The notes beneath the pieces were generated by a model that was not told the DNA's origin, did no database searches, and worked only from the letters and a program-made list of their open reading frames with translations. A program made the translations under genes and the position numbers. Shown here piece by piece: positions 50,510-63,971 of a stretch of DNA of 64,000 bases. The stretch covers positions 6,029,463 through 6,093,462 of the forward strand of contig NC_036456.1 in the NCBI RefSeq assembly GCF_002775205.1, in the 5' to 3' direction. Origin of the DNA: Xiphophorus maculatus. Its lineage: Eukaryota > Chordata > Actinopteri > Cyprinodontiformes > Poeciliidae. Numbering within the stretch: the first letter of the stretch is position 1; each line of letters starts with the position of its first letter.

Positions 50510-50578
50510 TCAAACTGAGACTAACTTTCATCCTTCTGAGAATTTATTCTCTAACAATCATATGATCTTTCTACATCA
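50510..50578 (-). repeat. Repeat R1, piece of copy 3 (inverted)
   Basis: Matches the reverse complement of about 10129-10200 (AGACTAACTTTCATC...CATATGATCTTTCTACAT). Confidence 0.55.
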
Positions 50579-50925
50579 GTGGTTCTCAAACTTTTTTCAG
50601 TGATGTACCCCCTTAAAAATATATTTTTAGTCAAGTATCCCCTGACATGGGCAAAACATTTTTGGAATTAAAAAGAGGTACAGTGCTGTAAAATCACTGT
50701 CTGATTTATTAAAGCCAAACAACTTATATCAGTGAACCTGACAAATACATCCATATTGCAAACATTGCATGGTTAAACAAAAAAGAAAAACAGAAGACAG
50801 TGACCACCAGGAAGGTATAAAACCAGTCAAACCGTTTTATTTTAAAGGATATTGAAACTAAATACTGAATATAAAATTTAGTGCATGAACACACATTTAT
50901 ATTTTATCGAACTTTTTACAAAATA
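50579..50925 (+). mobile_element. hAT-like non-autonomous element (5' end)
   Basis: Starts CAGTGGTTCTCAAACTTTTT, the typical terminal repeat of hAT/Charlie-type elements. I could not identify a matching 3' end before the R1 repeat resumes at 50929. Confidence 0.55.
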
Positions 50926-50928
50926 ATC

Positions 50929-51180
50929 AGAGAACGCAAATCATCCTGAGTAAACAGCAGCAGGCGGGGAACTGTGTTCAGCTCCAAAGGAATCATATCA
51001 ATCAACGTGTGAACAGCAAAACCACTTGCTACATGTCAGAATTGGTCAAATATTTAATGATCCAATATGCATCATCAAATCACCAATTCAGTTCAATGTA
51101 AATAGACATTAAATGTCATAATATCCAGTATCAAGCAGTCTTCTAAAGACAGTGTTGCCGTCATGGCATGCTAACTGTTC
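50929..51180 (-). repeat. Repeat R1, main piece of copy 3 (inverted)
   Basis: Near-identical to 41927-42180 and reverse complement of about 9266-9556. It marks the left edge of the duplicated coiled-coil block. Confidence 0.75.
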
Positions 51181-51826
51181 CAATAGTCAACATTGGAATA
51201 TTCCAATATTCCAATATGGATTTTTCTATATCTATATGTGACTGTGCGGTGAAGCTAAAAATTAAACTACTGTAATAATTGGTGCAACAACAGTTTGTCA
51301 GAAATATTTACAAATAAAATATAAATGGGGCATATGGGATCATTTCACCTCCTCTGGGTGTCACAGACACAGAATCTGAGCACCGGCAAGAGGAGCGTTC
51401 ATATCTACTAGCTGGGGTTTATTTGACTATTTTTATGATTTACTTCATTTGTAAGAAATAAGCTATGTAGGAATATATGTGTGTGCCTGTGTTGCATTGT
51501 GCGTGTTTGTGTTTGTGTGGGTCAGACACACAACGTGTCCACATTTGTGTGCTTGTAGCCTGTATTTGTGTTGCTCATAAGCATTGTGTTGGTTTTGTGC
51601 TCCACTTACATGAAGAGCATTAGGGTTGTGTTTGTGTGAGTCGTGTGGAAATTAGGGCATAAGCAAATTATCACTGATATTTAAGATAAGTTATAATTTG
51701 CTTATCTTAGAGATAAGTGAATTATCTCTAAGATAATAAGTAAATTATTACATATCTCTAAGATAAGTAATAATTATCTTATTAATTAAGATAATTGGGG
51801 CCTGCCCATAGCAATGCATAAGGAGA

Positions 51827-51859
51827 GCAGTACTGACTTGCGAAGCAAGTCAGTACTGC
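51827..51859. repeat. Hairpin 1: 15-bp stem, GAA loop
   Basis: GCAGTACTGACTTGC, loop GAA, then the exact inverse. The apex GCGAAGC is a known unusually stable DNA mini-hairpin. Confidence 0.9.
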
Positions 51860-53011
51860 CTCCATGCATTGCATGGCAGGCACCTATTATTCTACACCCA
51901 ATAGAATGTCTCTTTATTTATTTTTCTTCCATCACCGTTAATGCGGCTCGTACCGCTGCATGCACCCCCACAAAAGTGGTATCAAAACGTGCGGCTCGAT
52001 GCCGAGAAGGGAGCTATTATTTTTATAAGGAATTGGACTTACAATGGCGACGTAAAAAGCGAAAAACGAGCAAATTTTCCAACTGCCAAAACGCAGAGCA
52101 TAACTGACACCAACTGCCGCTTTTTTAGAGTGAGAAATGAAGAGAATTTTTGACCCCAAAATAATTTTGAAATCGCCGTCACGCCCATAAATATCACACG
52201 ATTAGTATCAAAATCGGTCCTGACATTGATACGCCTGTCTGCTCCGGTAAAATGTTTTCGAAATTTATCTAGACCGTACGGTTTTCTGTCACGGTGCTTC
52301 AGAGCAAAGTCATGCGACAGGATTTTCTGAGGCTGTCTGAGGCTCTCTCCCATGTATTTGAATAGAATTTCAGATCTGGGCACAACATTTCTTTCTCTTA
52401 TCGCTGTTAATACTGTGAGTGACGTAGAGATATGAATTGCGGGACTATCGGAGACGACAAATAGCTCTCTCATACGCTTCAAATGCTTTTCGAATATGTA
52501 TTACGGTTCCCGAACGGGAAGGAGTTGTTTCCAATGCTTTTTTTAGTTCAAACTGGCTGGCTCAAACAGAGAATTGTCTCCCCCTGCATGTCTCACTCAC
52601 AGCTGACAGTTGGCAGAGAGAATTATTTACCATAGCAACGGAACTCAGGAGGCTATTGGCTGCTGGTTAGGACTACAAATACGCATCACTGTAGTTCTAA
52701 CTATAGTGGAAGACTCAGTTGAAACAGAGGAGGACTGAACTGGCCTTTATAACTACTTGCTGCTATGGGCTGTATATAACTGATTTAACTCAGTCACCGT
52801 TACACATGGGATTAGTTTGGCCTTTTGAAATGAAGCATAAAGAAAATTTCAAAATAAAAGCCTTGAATATTTTTACATCAACTACTTGTGTTTTGAGCAT
52901 TATATAACTGATTTAACCCAATGACTATTACACATGGGATTAGTTTGGACCTTTGAAATGAAGCTTAACAAAAATTTCAAAATAAAAGCCTCAACATGCC
53001 CCTGAGGTTAG

Positions 53012-53032
53012 TGCACCGCCGCAGGCGGTGCA
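53012..53032. repeat. Hairpin 2: 9-bp stem, GCA loop
   Basis: TGCACCGCC, loop GCA, then GGCGGTGCA. Confidence 0.9.
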
Positions 53033-53071
53033 ATAATATTATTCTGCATTATCTTCTTCTCCCAGGTTAGG

Positions 53072-53098
53072 GAACTGCCTTGCGCAGCAAGGCAGTTC
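53072..53098. repeat. Hairpin 3: 12-bp stem, GCA loop
   Basis: GAACTGCCTTGC, loop GCA, then GCAAGGCAGTTC. Confidence 0.9.
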
Positions 53099-54018
53099 AT
53101 TAGCATTAGCATTTTAGCTTAAATAAGCTATTAGCTATTTATTTGACTTATTAGCCATGTTTAGTATACTGAATGGAGTAAGTCCATTATAGAGAACATC
53201 CTAGTGATGTCCCACATGCTAGTGACAGCAATGATGCTAACATTAGCTTTTTTGCTAATTTTAGCTGATACACTTACTTTATCATACTGAACGGTGCAAG
53301 TACATGTTAGTCAACATTCTTGTCATTGTCCTCATATGATTGCGGCTTTTTTTAGCATTGATGCTAATTTCTAGCATCAGAACGCTGGGTCCAAACCGAC
53401 GGGCACGCTTTGGCAGGCCCCGGTTAAATTTCTTCAGGAATTTTTTAGTTATTATTAATATGCAAATTATTACGTATATCTAAGGTAAGTAATAATTTGC
53501 TTATTATTATCTGTAATAAGTAATAATTTGCTTATTATCTTAGAGATAATTAAATTATCTCTAAGATAAGTAATTGTGTGTCTGTAATAATTTGCTCGTC
53601 TTAAGCAAATTATTCTCAGGTAACAGAAGATCCTACATCATGGTCCTGCTGCTGACCTCTGGTCTGTTGTCTCCTCTCCGACTCTTTGCTCCTTCTGTTG
53701 TGACAATAAACATTTCTTTGAAATATATCAAAAGCAACAGTGAGAACAACTTTTGCAAAGAAAAAAAAAACAGGACTGGGTTTATTCCTGGCAACAACTA
53801 TCTATCAAGCAATGCAACATGGCTCAGCAGCAACAGCAAGGGCCCCTCCGTTTCCAGTTCAGGCATTTGCCTTGTTAGGCCGACAACAAAGTTTATTTGC
53901 CCACAGCTGTTGAAGCCAATAGAACATCATCACATCTGCAAAAAGCAGAGACGCGACGCTAAGGCAACTAAAACGGATCCCATCAAAACCTTGACTGCAT
54001 CTAGAAACTGGTGGGAAA

Positions 54019-54263
54019 GAGCAACCTGTGGAGAGCAACCTGTGGAGGGCAACTTGTGGAGGGCAACCTGTGGAGGGCAACCTGTGGAGGGCAACCTGTG
54101 GAGAGCAACCTGTGTAGGGCAACCTGTGGAGAACAACCTGCGGAGAGCAACCTGCGGAGAGCAACCTGTGGAGAGCAACCTGTGGAGAGCAACCTGTTTA
54201 GTGCAACCTGTGGAGAGCAACCTGTGGAGAGCAACCTGTTTAGAGCAACCTGTGGAGAGCAAC
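54019..54263. repeat. 14-bp minisatellite, long allele
   Basis: About 17.5 copies of the same GCAACCTGTGGAGA-type unit that has about 9.5 copies at 43302-43434. All six ORFs here are repeat artefacts. Confidence 0.92.
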
Positions 54264-54866
54264 TCTCACTATGTTTGTCTAATCTGAACCGTTTGCAAAT
54301 TCAGTTTTCTAGAAATTAATTCTACCTTTCTTGAGGACAATGTTCATTATAGTCAATCACCCCAATTTACATAATTTTTGAAATCCTGGATGGAACCGGA
54401 GCACCCGGAGAAAACCCTCCACTAACACGGGGAGAACAGACAAACTCCTACAGAAAGAGGCGCCTGGTTGAGAATGAAGAACGCTTTTCTGTGAAGATGC
54501 AGCACTAACCACTGCATCACCGTGTTGTCCTTTTTTATTTTTTAGTCTAAAATATAAGATGTAATTTGGGGTTTTGAAAACGGTTCTGACCTGGACTCTT
54601 TAACTAGTTGTTTGTTTTAGAGGTTTTCTTTGCTCACCACAAATGTCTCTCCAATCGGAACCGTTTGCAAATTAAATTTTCCAGAAATTAATACGACCTT
54701 TTTTGAGGACAATTTACATTGGTCAATAACAATAATTTATATGGTTTTGGAAATCTGTGGGAAACCGGAGCACCCGGAGAAAAACCCACGGTCATTTTTT
54801 TGGGGGGGATCTAAAATAAGAAATATATTTGGGGTTTTGCAAACGGTTAAGAAATTACATTTTTTC

Positions 54867-56420
<1,554 letters not shown>

Positions 56421-56532
56421 TCAGTCTGTTAACAATCTCACTGTAAAAGCGCTTTGCGTGCGTCTGAACTCCTCGGTAGTGCAGCAAGCAATGACAAGAA
56501 GGTAGAAGTTTGTTACATAGATAGAGTGCTGA

Positions 56533-56566
56533 TGACATCACAAGCATGACTCTAGTTGTGACATCA
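56533..56566 (-). promoter_or_regulatory. Paired CRE-like sites upstream of coiled-coil gene 2
   Basis: TGACATCA at 56533-56540 and 56559-56566, with the same spacing as in paralogue 1. Confidence 0.45.
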
Positions 56567-57639
56567 CAGAGTTTTCCTTCATCTTTGGAATGTGTTACCG
56601 TTGGTTACACTGTCTGTGTTGTTATACAAGCAGTTTATGGAGAGACGTTTTTTTTTGGCAATATTTACATAAAATGTGTGAATTTAGATTTCCAGATTTG
56701 TTTCATTGTGTCCAATGAAACATAAAACCTTTCAAAAGTTTTCACACACTCACACTTTTACAAACCTGAAAATAGCAAAGAAAAATGATACTCTCCTTTA
56801 AATCTTTGTTTTAATATGTAGCGTCGCTGCTGGCTATCTGTTTGTATTGGAACTTCTTTGTCCTCCTCTGTGATTCTGTACATTCATTTTCGCGTTTAGA
56901 TGTTTTCCTGTTGGCCTTTCATTAAACCCCTCAAGAGGCTCGGCAGCACAAACACTCAGCGATGATCGAGATCAGCGGGAGCTTACGTCCATCAATCAGT
57001 TCTTTGTCCATTAAGTCCCCTCAGAAATATTATCTGTTTCTTTTTGTCTTTTTTTTTACTCTTGGTTTTGTGCTGCTTCTGTCTGCTGTCTCTCTTTGGA
57101 TCCGTTTGGCCTGAGATACCGGCTCTCCAGAACTAATCTAGACAAAGGTTTTCTCTTTTGTGATGTGATTTAAAAAAAAATGCCTCAAAGTCTTTTGTAT
57201 TATTATTATTATTTGCTCTACAGAGCTAAAGCTGGTTGAATAATCTGTTGGTCTCCTCCTTTCTTCCTTTTGTAGAGATATTTGATATTTGAGAGATAAG
57301 ACACGCCGTGTCTTCCATTTTGTTGACCCCAGTAAAGGTTCCTCATTTCTGCCTGCTACTATGATTAAAGTCCGAGTTCTCCAGCAATCAGTGCAGAACG
57401 ATTACCAATGAAACATGCAGCAGGAGATCTCTCACCTGTGCAACAACACCGGCTGTTTTACCTGGAGGTTGATACTGATGGAGCTGACAGTCTATGAAGC
57501 AACACTGACCTGAAACATAAAATATGCTGCTATCATTGGAACTCTATAATGTAATCTCAGTAAATATGTTTTATACTATGTCTATTTTTATAAACTATCG
57601 TATCCGTAATAAAAACAGATAGGTTGCTGAATCTAGTTG

Positions 57640-57805
57640 ATGGGTCGGTCCCGAATGTTTGGGCTGTTAGAGTCGGTTCTTTGAATTGAACCACGGGAAC
57701 CGGCTCCTGGAGCCGTTCTTCATTATGAGGGCCGGGGCTGCAAACACAGTTCCTACCCAACTCTTCAAACCGCACAGTGATCGATCTGCACAGGTGCTGT
57801 GAGGA
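57640..57805. repeat. hAT-like repeat remnant (duplicate)
   Basis: Duplicate of 46795-46960 with a few substitutions. It was part of the copied block. Confidence 0.45.
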
Positions 57806-58757
57806 ACAAAAGACAATTTTAACTCTGTTTCTCATCCAGTAGCATAAACACTGAAATTAAGAAACCACAATCCCTGAATTAGGAGGGAATGTGGGGCAAA
57901 TGTGATGAAAGATTTGCATTATTACTAAACGTCTATCACTGCTGGATCAAAGAATTATGGAATATTATGTATTTATTCATATTTTAAAGGTATGTACTTT
58001 TAGGACTGCCATCTAGTAAAAGCTGCATGAGCTGGCTACTGGTGTCTAAAACTCAGTCACCATGTCTTCTCATCTTCTGAAACAACCAGGAGGGGTATTG
58101 TGAAGCACCGCCTCACAGGGCGGGTATCAAAAAGGCCCACATGAGGTGCAAGTTGGGCGGGTTAAAGTAAGAGAAACCAAATACTGCATTCAAAGCATGA
58201 TGAAGACCAGCGAGCAAAACATTCACAGAGTGGATGTAGTAGAATATCAGAGTTCAGGAGACACAGGATAGAAGATTTGACTGAATCAAGACACTGTTCA
58301 CAAGTTCAGACTGGGGAACTAACTGGCAAATTGCTAGCTAAGCAGAAAAATAGATTGTATTTACTTAAATTTATACAAACCAATTTTCTCAATTACTGCA
58401 ACATATAAAAGACAAGTAAAATTACATTGTGTGATTTAAGTATTGCAATCCTAAAATAACTTGAACAAGTTTGTTTTTAAATGTGTTTTTTTAATGCATT
58501 TAGTTGTACATAAACTAAATAGTAAATCTTGACATTAAAAGTTAAATGCGAATAATCTATTTGGTCAAGACTTTTCCATGGTACAAAGTATTCTTAAACT
58601 CATCTAAAATATTATTCTCAGCAACATTTATTTTTTTTTTCTGCCTACAACAGCAGCAATATATTTACTACATACATTAAAGATTCATGGTCTCATTTTC
58701 CGTCTGCTTGAACCGAAATGGCGTAGTGTTTGTTAAAATGTTAAACTTTTACCACCC

Positions 58758-60960
58758 GAAATCCTCACCACCTTCAAATAATTCACTTTTTATTTTATTT
58801 TAGTTGTTGCATGGAGTCAATTTAAATAGATTAACTTATAAAGAATTACTATATTTGTTTTCTTTATCCAAAAGTTTCTGCCACTTGTTTAAGATGAGTA
58901 CAAATAAGAAGTTGATGAGAATTAAGTGATGCTCACTTGAACTTTTTTTTTTAACCAGAAGGTTTTATTTTACAGTGAGGAAGGCCAGAGTCCAGCTCTA
59001 GCAGACGGCTGAAGGCATCTGATCCGCTTCAATCTCAGTACCTGTTCGCTCTAATGCAAAACTTTGGTAAGGTTAAATTTAGTCGGCTAAAGAAAGTCAG
59101 ACGGTTCGTTCTCCAACTTCAGAAATCCCTTGAAGTAGTCAAGTTTCTTGTTTGATCAGATCTTGTCAGTCATTTCCATAGTATGATTATTAATTATCGA
59201 TTCTGTTGTGTCTAGAGGCAATCTAATCATTCATTCACAATTTAAGCTTTATTACCAGGATTCTGCAGATTAAATATTTCATAGCACATTTCAATCATTC
59301 CGTTCATACAGTTTAGGCTCCATTACTCACCTGTTTTTTCTTGTACAAAATCCGTCCCACCAGCTTTCACGCACCCAGTGAGACTTTGTCTCCCCCATTC
59401 TTCCTCTGGCTGAGAAAGACTTGGTCTCTAACGACGGTTTCTACGTTGTTTCCCGAAAATAACCTTAAAGACCTGATGCAGGACTCGTTGAAAATGTTTC
59501 CTTGCTTGTTGTTTTTACCTCAGATTTTGGTTGAAAAGGCAAAATTGACTCAAAAAATGTTTTGGGTAACGGGTTGAGTTCTTCTTCTTTTCAGTTTTGG
59601 CGGTTGGTAAAAAACAAAAAAAGATAGGTAAGCATTACCGCCACCTGCCTGTAAGGAGTGTGAACATCAATACAGACATTAATGGCGTCTGTATTGAGGT
59701 ACACATACGTATGTGTATACTGTACATACACATACTTATAGGTATACGTACTTTTAAATAAGATTAAATACCCTGGTATTTAAAAAGAAATCTAATTACT
59801 TGATTTCTAATAGATTTCGACTTGTGTCGTAATAGATTGATTATAGAAAGTAACTTTTCGTCTTTGCTTAGAGCTGACTCTAAATGCTGACGTTCCGCTA
59901 CTTCTGCCATTATAACACAGTTTGTTTGTCGGAGGTTTTCTCCAGCTCTACATCATCAGGGTGGCGCCGGCGTCATGGCAATCATGTTAGTGTGAATTTA
60001 CAAAACTTACAGTCTGATATAAAGGTAGGTTGTTAAATCAAAATGAGTCAGTACTGCTTGTAACACAAAACATAAATACAAATCCTTCACCTGCTTACAC
60101 CAAACAAAATATCTTTAGAATAGTTAGCCAATTATTAATGTCAGGTGTTTTTACATTGTACATTTTTGGGGCTGTATTTCTATTGCAATAATTTATAAAT
60201 AAGTCAAATGTTCAGTTTTATGACAGTTTATGTTTTTTGTGTGTGTTTGTTTGGTAGAGTCCTGCTCTCACATGTAAACTGATATTTAATTTTCCTACAG
60301 CAATAACTCATTCAAAACAGAATGACTGGAGGCTCATTTGGTTGCAACATGCAAAAACCGCTTGGACCTTTGTTTCAACATTTCATATAAATACATCTGA
60401 ACTGTTTACCAGATGAGGTAAACATCTTTAACTCTGTCTTTAACTCTGTAAGAGAAGCAGGAGAAAAACATCCAAGAATCAAGGTGGGTCATTTTCATGT
60501 TTAAAGTAAGACAATTCAGAAGTAAATATATTATAAATATATTGTAAGTAACAAATGTCTGAATATTAAAACAGGTTGTTTTTATGGCATTATCAGCGTC
60601 TCGTTAAGAGACCAATATTTTATCAATATTATTTATAGTTTAATACACCCAAGCAATTTTATGGAAAATATAACATTTTGACAAAATGTCTTGTGTCACT
60701 TTTCTTAGTACGTTTAATTTTGTTTGTTCTTAATCAGCATGTGAGTTGATTGTTGAAAAAAGGCTACTCTGAATTTATTTTTTGTTGAACTTTAACCTTT
60801 ACAGTATTAGCTGTGTAGATATTTAGAAATGTGGGATTAGTATGAAATTTAAAACCAGAATCAGCAGAAATAACAATTCCTAGTTCAAAAATTTATTTAC
60901 AAATCTGTTCATTCAAATGTTTCCACATTCAGAATATTTTGTGCCACTGCTGATTACGGT
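58758..60960. other. Unique spacer upstream of the GPCR
   Basis: It has no match elsewhere in the window. Includes an imperfect palindromic ACATACGTATGTGTAT / ATACACATAC tract at about 59700-59750. 60405-60482 ends in ATCAAG|GTGGGT and might be a 5' untranslated exon of the GPCR. No coding gene is supported. Confidence 0.4.
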
Positions 60961-61312
60961 ACACTGCAAAAACACAAAATGTTACTGAGTAGTTTTTAGT
61001 AGTTTATAGTGCAAATATCTTAGTACACCTGAAATAATAAAAACTAACTTTTTAGATATTTTCACTCTTCAATATCTAAAAAGATAGATATCTTTATCTA
61101 AGATATAAGTTAAAATTTCTTATTCCACTGGCAGATTTTTTCACTTATAAGTAGGTTTTCATCAATATTCAGGGATTATTGACTTAAAAAAGTTCTAATA
61201 TCTGGATAAAAAATTACTTATTGCTCAGGTTTGTCTGATGTCTAGTGTACTAAGATGTTTTCAGTAGGAACTAGATCAAAAATACTTGGTAAGACTTTGT
61301 GTGTTCCTTTTG
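60961..61312. mobile_element. MITE with long inverted ends, upstream of the GPCR
   Basis: Starts CACTGCAAAAACACAAAAT and ends ...TACTTGGTAAGACTTTGTGT. The arms share CAAATATCTTAGTACAC / GTGTACTAAGATG, and the middle has TTCCACTGGCAGATTTTTTC. This is the frequent fish palindromic element beginning with CACTGCAAAAACAC. It is diverged and its last ten or so bases are lost. Confidence 0.7.
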
Positions 61313-61348
61313 TTTAATCCATTTGTCACGTATTCATGTTCAGCAGAA

Positions 61349-62269
61349 ATGTCCGTGAACGCCTCTTCGTTCTTCAACAACAGCCTTTCGAACTCCAACA
61401 TGTCGTCCAGCTTCTTCCTCAACTCTTTCTACACACTCTGCCTCAGCACCAGCCCAAGCTCCTCCATTTATACCACAGTCAACATCATCCGAATATTCCT
61501 CGTCCTCCCTCTCTGCCTCTTGATTCTCAGCCATGCTCTTCAGCAGCAAAAGAAAAGTCCATCCTCTTCCTCAGGGACAATGAGTCACACCGACTACTTC
61601 ACCTATCATCTGGTGACCATGGAGCTCATCGATGTGTTGGGATATATTTTCTCCTTCATTGGCATGAATAACAATGATTTATATCTGACATACTGTGGGA
61701 TCCATCTGATGTTCTTTGTGTGGTATGGCCAGATGTCCTTCCATGTCCTGACGTGCGTAGAGCGCTACCTGGCTGTGGTTCATCCCATCGCCTACGTGGG
61801 ATTTAGGAATGAAAGAGGAGTCAGAATCAGGAACAGCATCGTTGGCTGTGTTTGGCTGCTTTCCTTTATTGGAATGGGTTTAATTATTGTGCGGAATCTG
61901 GTATTCCCTGCCTGCATGTTGATCATTTCCCTGACGAGCGTTTCCTTCTGCAGCCTGTCTGTGCTGTGTGTCCTGATCCGGACCGGTCCCGGGGAACAGG
62001 CTGAAAACCGGGACCGGGTCGTCCCGTCCAAGCAGAGAGCCTTTCACACCATTTCTGCCATTGTGGCAGCTCTTCTCCTGAGGTTAACATGGGGCATTCT
62101 TTACGTTTTCCTGTACCTAAGACAAGGAGCTGATGATTGCATCATAATAGTGTCCTGTGCCTGGTTCACCATCCCAAGCAGCCTGGTGTTACCGCTACTG
62201 TTTCTACACAGGGCAGGAGAACTACAGTGTTGTAAGCTGCAATGTTTGATAGAGAAGTTACACTTTTAG
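61349..62269 (+). CDS. Orphan rhodopsin-like GPCR, single coding exon
   Basis: I chose the ATG at 61349 (MSVNASSFFNN) over the upstream in-frame ATG at 61286, because 61286-61312 lies in a MITE and a TGTTCAG acceptor-like site ends at 61342. That gives 306 aa. The N-terminus has several N-glycosylation sequons (NAS, NNS, NMS). Seven hydrophobic segments follow in the usual order: TVNIIRIFLVLPLCLLIL, then YHLVTMELIDVLGYIFSFIG, TM3 ending CVERYLAVVHP (ERY in the DRY position), IVGCVWLLSFIGMGLIIV, MLIISLTSVSFCSLSVLCVL, ISAIVAALLLRLTWGILYVF and IIVSCAWFTIPSSLVLPLLF. TM7 has no NPxxY; IPSSL stands there. The C-tail is short with cysteines (CCKLQC) for possible palmitoylation. It resembles fish-specific uncharacterised GPCRs; ligand unknown. 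Confidence 0.82.
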   Translation: MSVNASSFFNNSLSNSNMSSSFFLNSFYTLCLSTSPSSSIYTTVNIIRIFLVLPLCLLILSHALQQQKKSPSSSSGTMSHTDYFTYHLVTMELIDVLGYIFSFIGMNNNDLYLTYCGIHLMFFVWYGQMSFHVLTCVERYLAVVHPIAYVGFRNERGVRIRNSIVGCVWLLSFIGMGLIIVRNLVFPACMLIISLTSVSFCSLSVLCVLIRTGPGEQAENRDRVVPSKQRAFHTISAIVAALLLRLTWGILYVFLYLRQGADDCIIIVSCAWFTIPSSLVLPLLFLHRAGELQCCKLQCLIEKLHF

Positions 62270-62368
62270 GGTTAAGTTAATGATATTTAAAATGTTTATC
62301 TAGGGAAATATTTATTTATTTTACTATTCTTATGAATTTTAACATTTTACTTCTTCAGTTTTTCCTTA

Positions 62369-63410
62369 GAAGCAAAGCAGTAAACTTTCCCCCCCTGCCA
62401 ACTATATGACTCTCTACTAGAATCTCCTTTTGTTCAACGACATCAAATGAGGAAGCATTGAGCCTCTTTCTTTGACTGGTTCAGACGGAAGAAGACTTAT
62501 CTTTACATAAATCAAGACAGCAGTGGAGTTGTTACAAGGCGGAGCTGGAAAGTTTAGGTTGCGTTTGCGCCGCCTGTTGGCCAGGTGTCGATATATGGAA
62601 GCGTGCAACGTTGGTAACCCACACCTGTTTGCAAAACAGCAATAAAACTATAATAGACATCGTTATCATAATTGTAATGTAATGAAATGCAATCGATAAT
62701 GATGACTGTTTTGATAGTAATTATAGCACCTCAATATCAATAAATAAAGAAGTAAATAAATTCCCTCAAAAGATTCTATGAAAACTTTGAACTACTTTTT
62801 TTTATCTTCTAGGTATTTTGGTTCTGTGAAATAAAAACATTAATTTAGGTGCAATTTGCCAAAGGGCGTTTAAAAAATGTAACTAAGCTACACAAACAAC
62901 TCCACACATTCCTCTCTAAGAATTACATAATGCTGAAACGAAAGCCTCTAAAAATGTCATTTTTGATTCCACATTTATACCATCATGAATGAATACATTT
63001 GTTTATGTAATGGTTTAATTTTTAATTAGTAGCTTTAAGTTTTATTTTTGACCCCCAGCAAAACTGATCACATATTTCAGGATGTTAGTGCACAGATCTT
63101 CTTTAAGTTTAGGCTGTCGGAAGAACAATGCTACAATAAACTTTATTAATCCTTGTAAGTCTGAGAGAATATTTAGTTCATAAGAAGGAGCTTTTACATC
63201 CCAGGAATGACTGTGTGGTTGGTGTTGCTTTTGAAAACGTAACAAATAATCAAGAAGCACAGTGGGGACATTTTGAGAAAAATTATTGGAAAAGAGGAAG
63301 TCTTTGAAATAATGTTGCAAAGACAAACTTTGGAAAGTGGAAGTAATTTTTACTTTCACATCCATCTATGTGTGGTTGAAGACATTTTTAACAGAAAAAG
63401 CAAATGGTTG
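62369..63410. repeat. Segmental duplication piece c (unit 2), with decayed PARP14-B exon 1
   Basis: Matches 38527-39559. Contains the same broken PARP14-B exon 1 on the complement (62380-62510), with the same two TGA codons, now separated from its donor site at 50195 by the 12-kb block. Confidence 0.88.
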
Positions 63411-63589
63411 CATAATCAGGCACTTTGACAGTTAAAAAAATTAAAGAAAATAAAAATAAAAACCAATGAGGTGATGCAATGAAATAATTATAATACTTCC
63501 ACAATTCTGTGTCAAATACAGAAAACAAAAGTCTTTTACAGACAAAACGTTTTACTTTTAATGGCAAAATTAAACATTACAAAGCATAT

Positions 63590-63623
<34 letters not shown>

Positions 63624-63971
63624 ATACATATAAAAATTTCCTTCTCACCCTCTGCAGGTGGTCTCTCTCATCCTCTGAGCTCGGTTCCTCTACCAGAGGA
63701 CTGGGAACTTGATCTTGGGGCTTCCAGTCCATATTCTGCACAGATGTTTTTGTACACTATGCCCGCCACTTGGTTATGTCGTTCCATATACGCTTTCCCT
63801 GCCAGCATCTTTCACCCTGCTGTCATGTGCTGGACTGTCTCAGGGGCCTCCTTTCACAACCTACACCTTGGGTCTTGTCTGGTAGATCTGAGCCTCTATT
63901 GCTCTGGGGTTTAGGGTCTGTTCCTGTGCAGCCAGGATGAGTGACTCTGTGCAGTCATTATCTGAGATATT
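63411..63971. repeat. Segmental duplication piece d (unit 2)
   Basis: Matches 41081-41645. It is directly contiguous with piece c because the LTR-like insertion is absent here. Includes the LINE knuckle fragment (63650-63965, complement). Homology stops at 63971 (GAGATATT), and the last 29 bases are unique in the window. Confidence 0.88.

Larger units (their letters stand above)
51797..53450. mobile_element. 1.65-kb unclassified insertion with GNA-loop hairpins
   Basis: Absent from the paralogous tract at 42796/42797, which gives an empty site. The left end is GGGGCCTGCC, with its exact inverse GGCAGGCCCC at 53412-53421, followed by 29 bases that include a weak AAATTTC-TTCA-GGAATTT hairpin and end TTTAGTT. 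Three perfect hairpins lie inside (51827-51859, 53012-53032, 53072-53098), all with GNA triloops. No clear target duplication is seen; the junctions fit insertion between two T residues. A Helentron-like non-autonomous element is one possible reading. The 147-aa complement ORF at 52039-52482 resembles nothing I know. Confidence 0.65.

Noticed and set aside
52039-52482. 147-aa ORF on the complement inside the hairpin-bearing insertion, considered as a transposase or cargo gene
   Set aside because: No recognisable motif, no partner frame, and the element is too short to be autonomous. Kept only as a remark under the insertion.
53574-54319. Long ORFs (up to 237 aa) over the 14-bp repeats at 54.0 kb
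   Set aside because: They run open on both strands only because the 14-bp unit lacks stops in several frames. The equivalent region at 43.0-43.4 kb is broken differently.
61286-61348. Upstream ATG extension of the GPCR
   Set aside because: The first residues are translated from a MITE end and an acceptor-like site follows. The ATG at 61349 is favoured.
63561-63914. 117-aa + strand ORF
   Set aside because: Antisense shadow of the LINE zinc-knuckle fragment on the complement.
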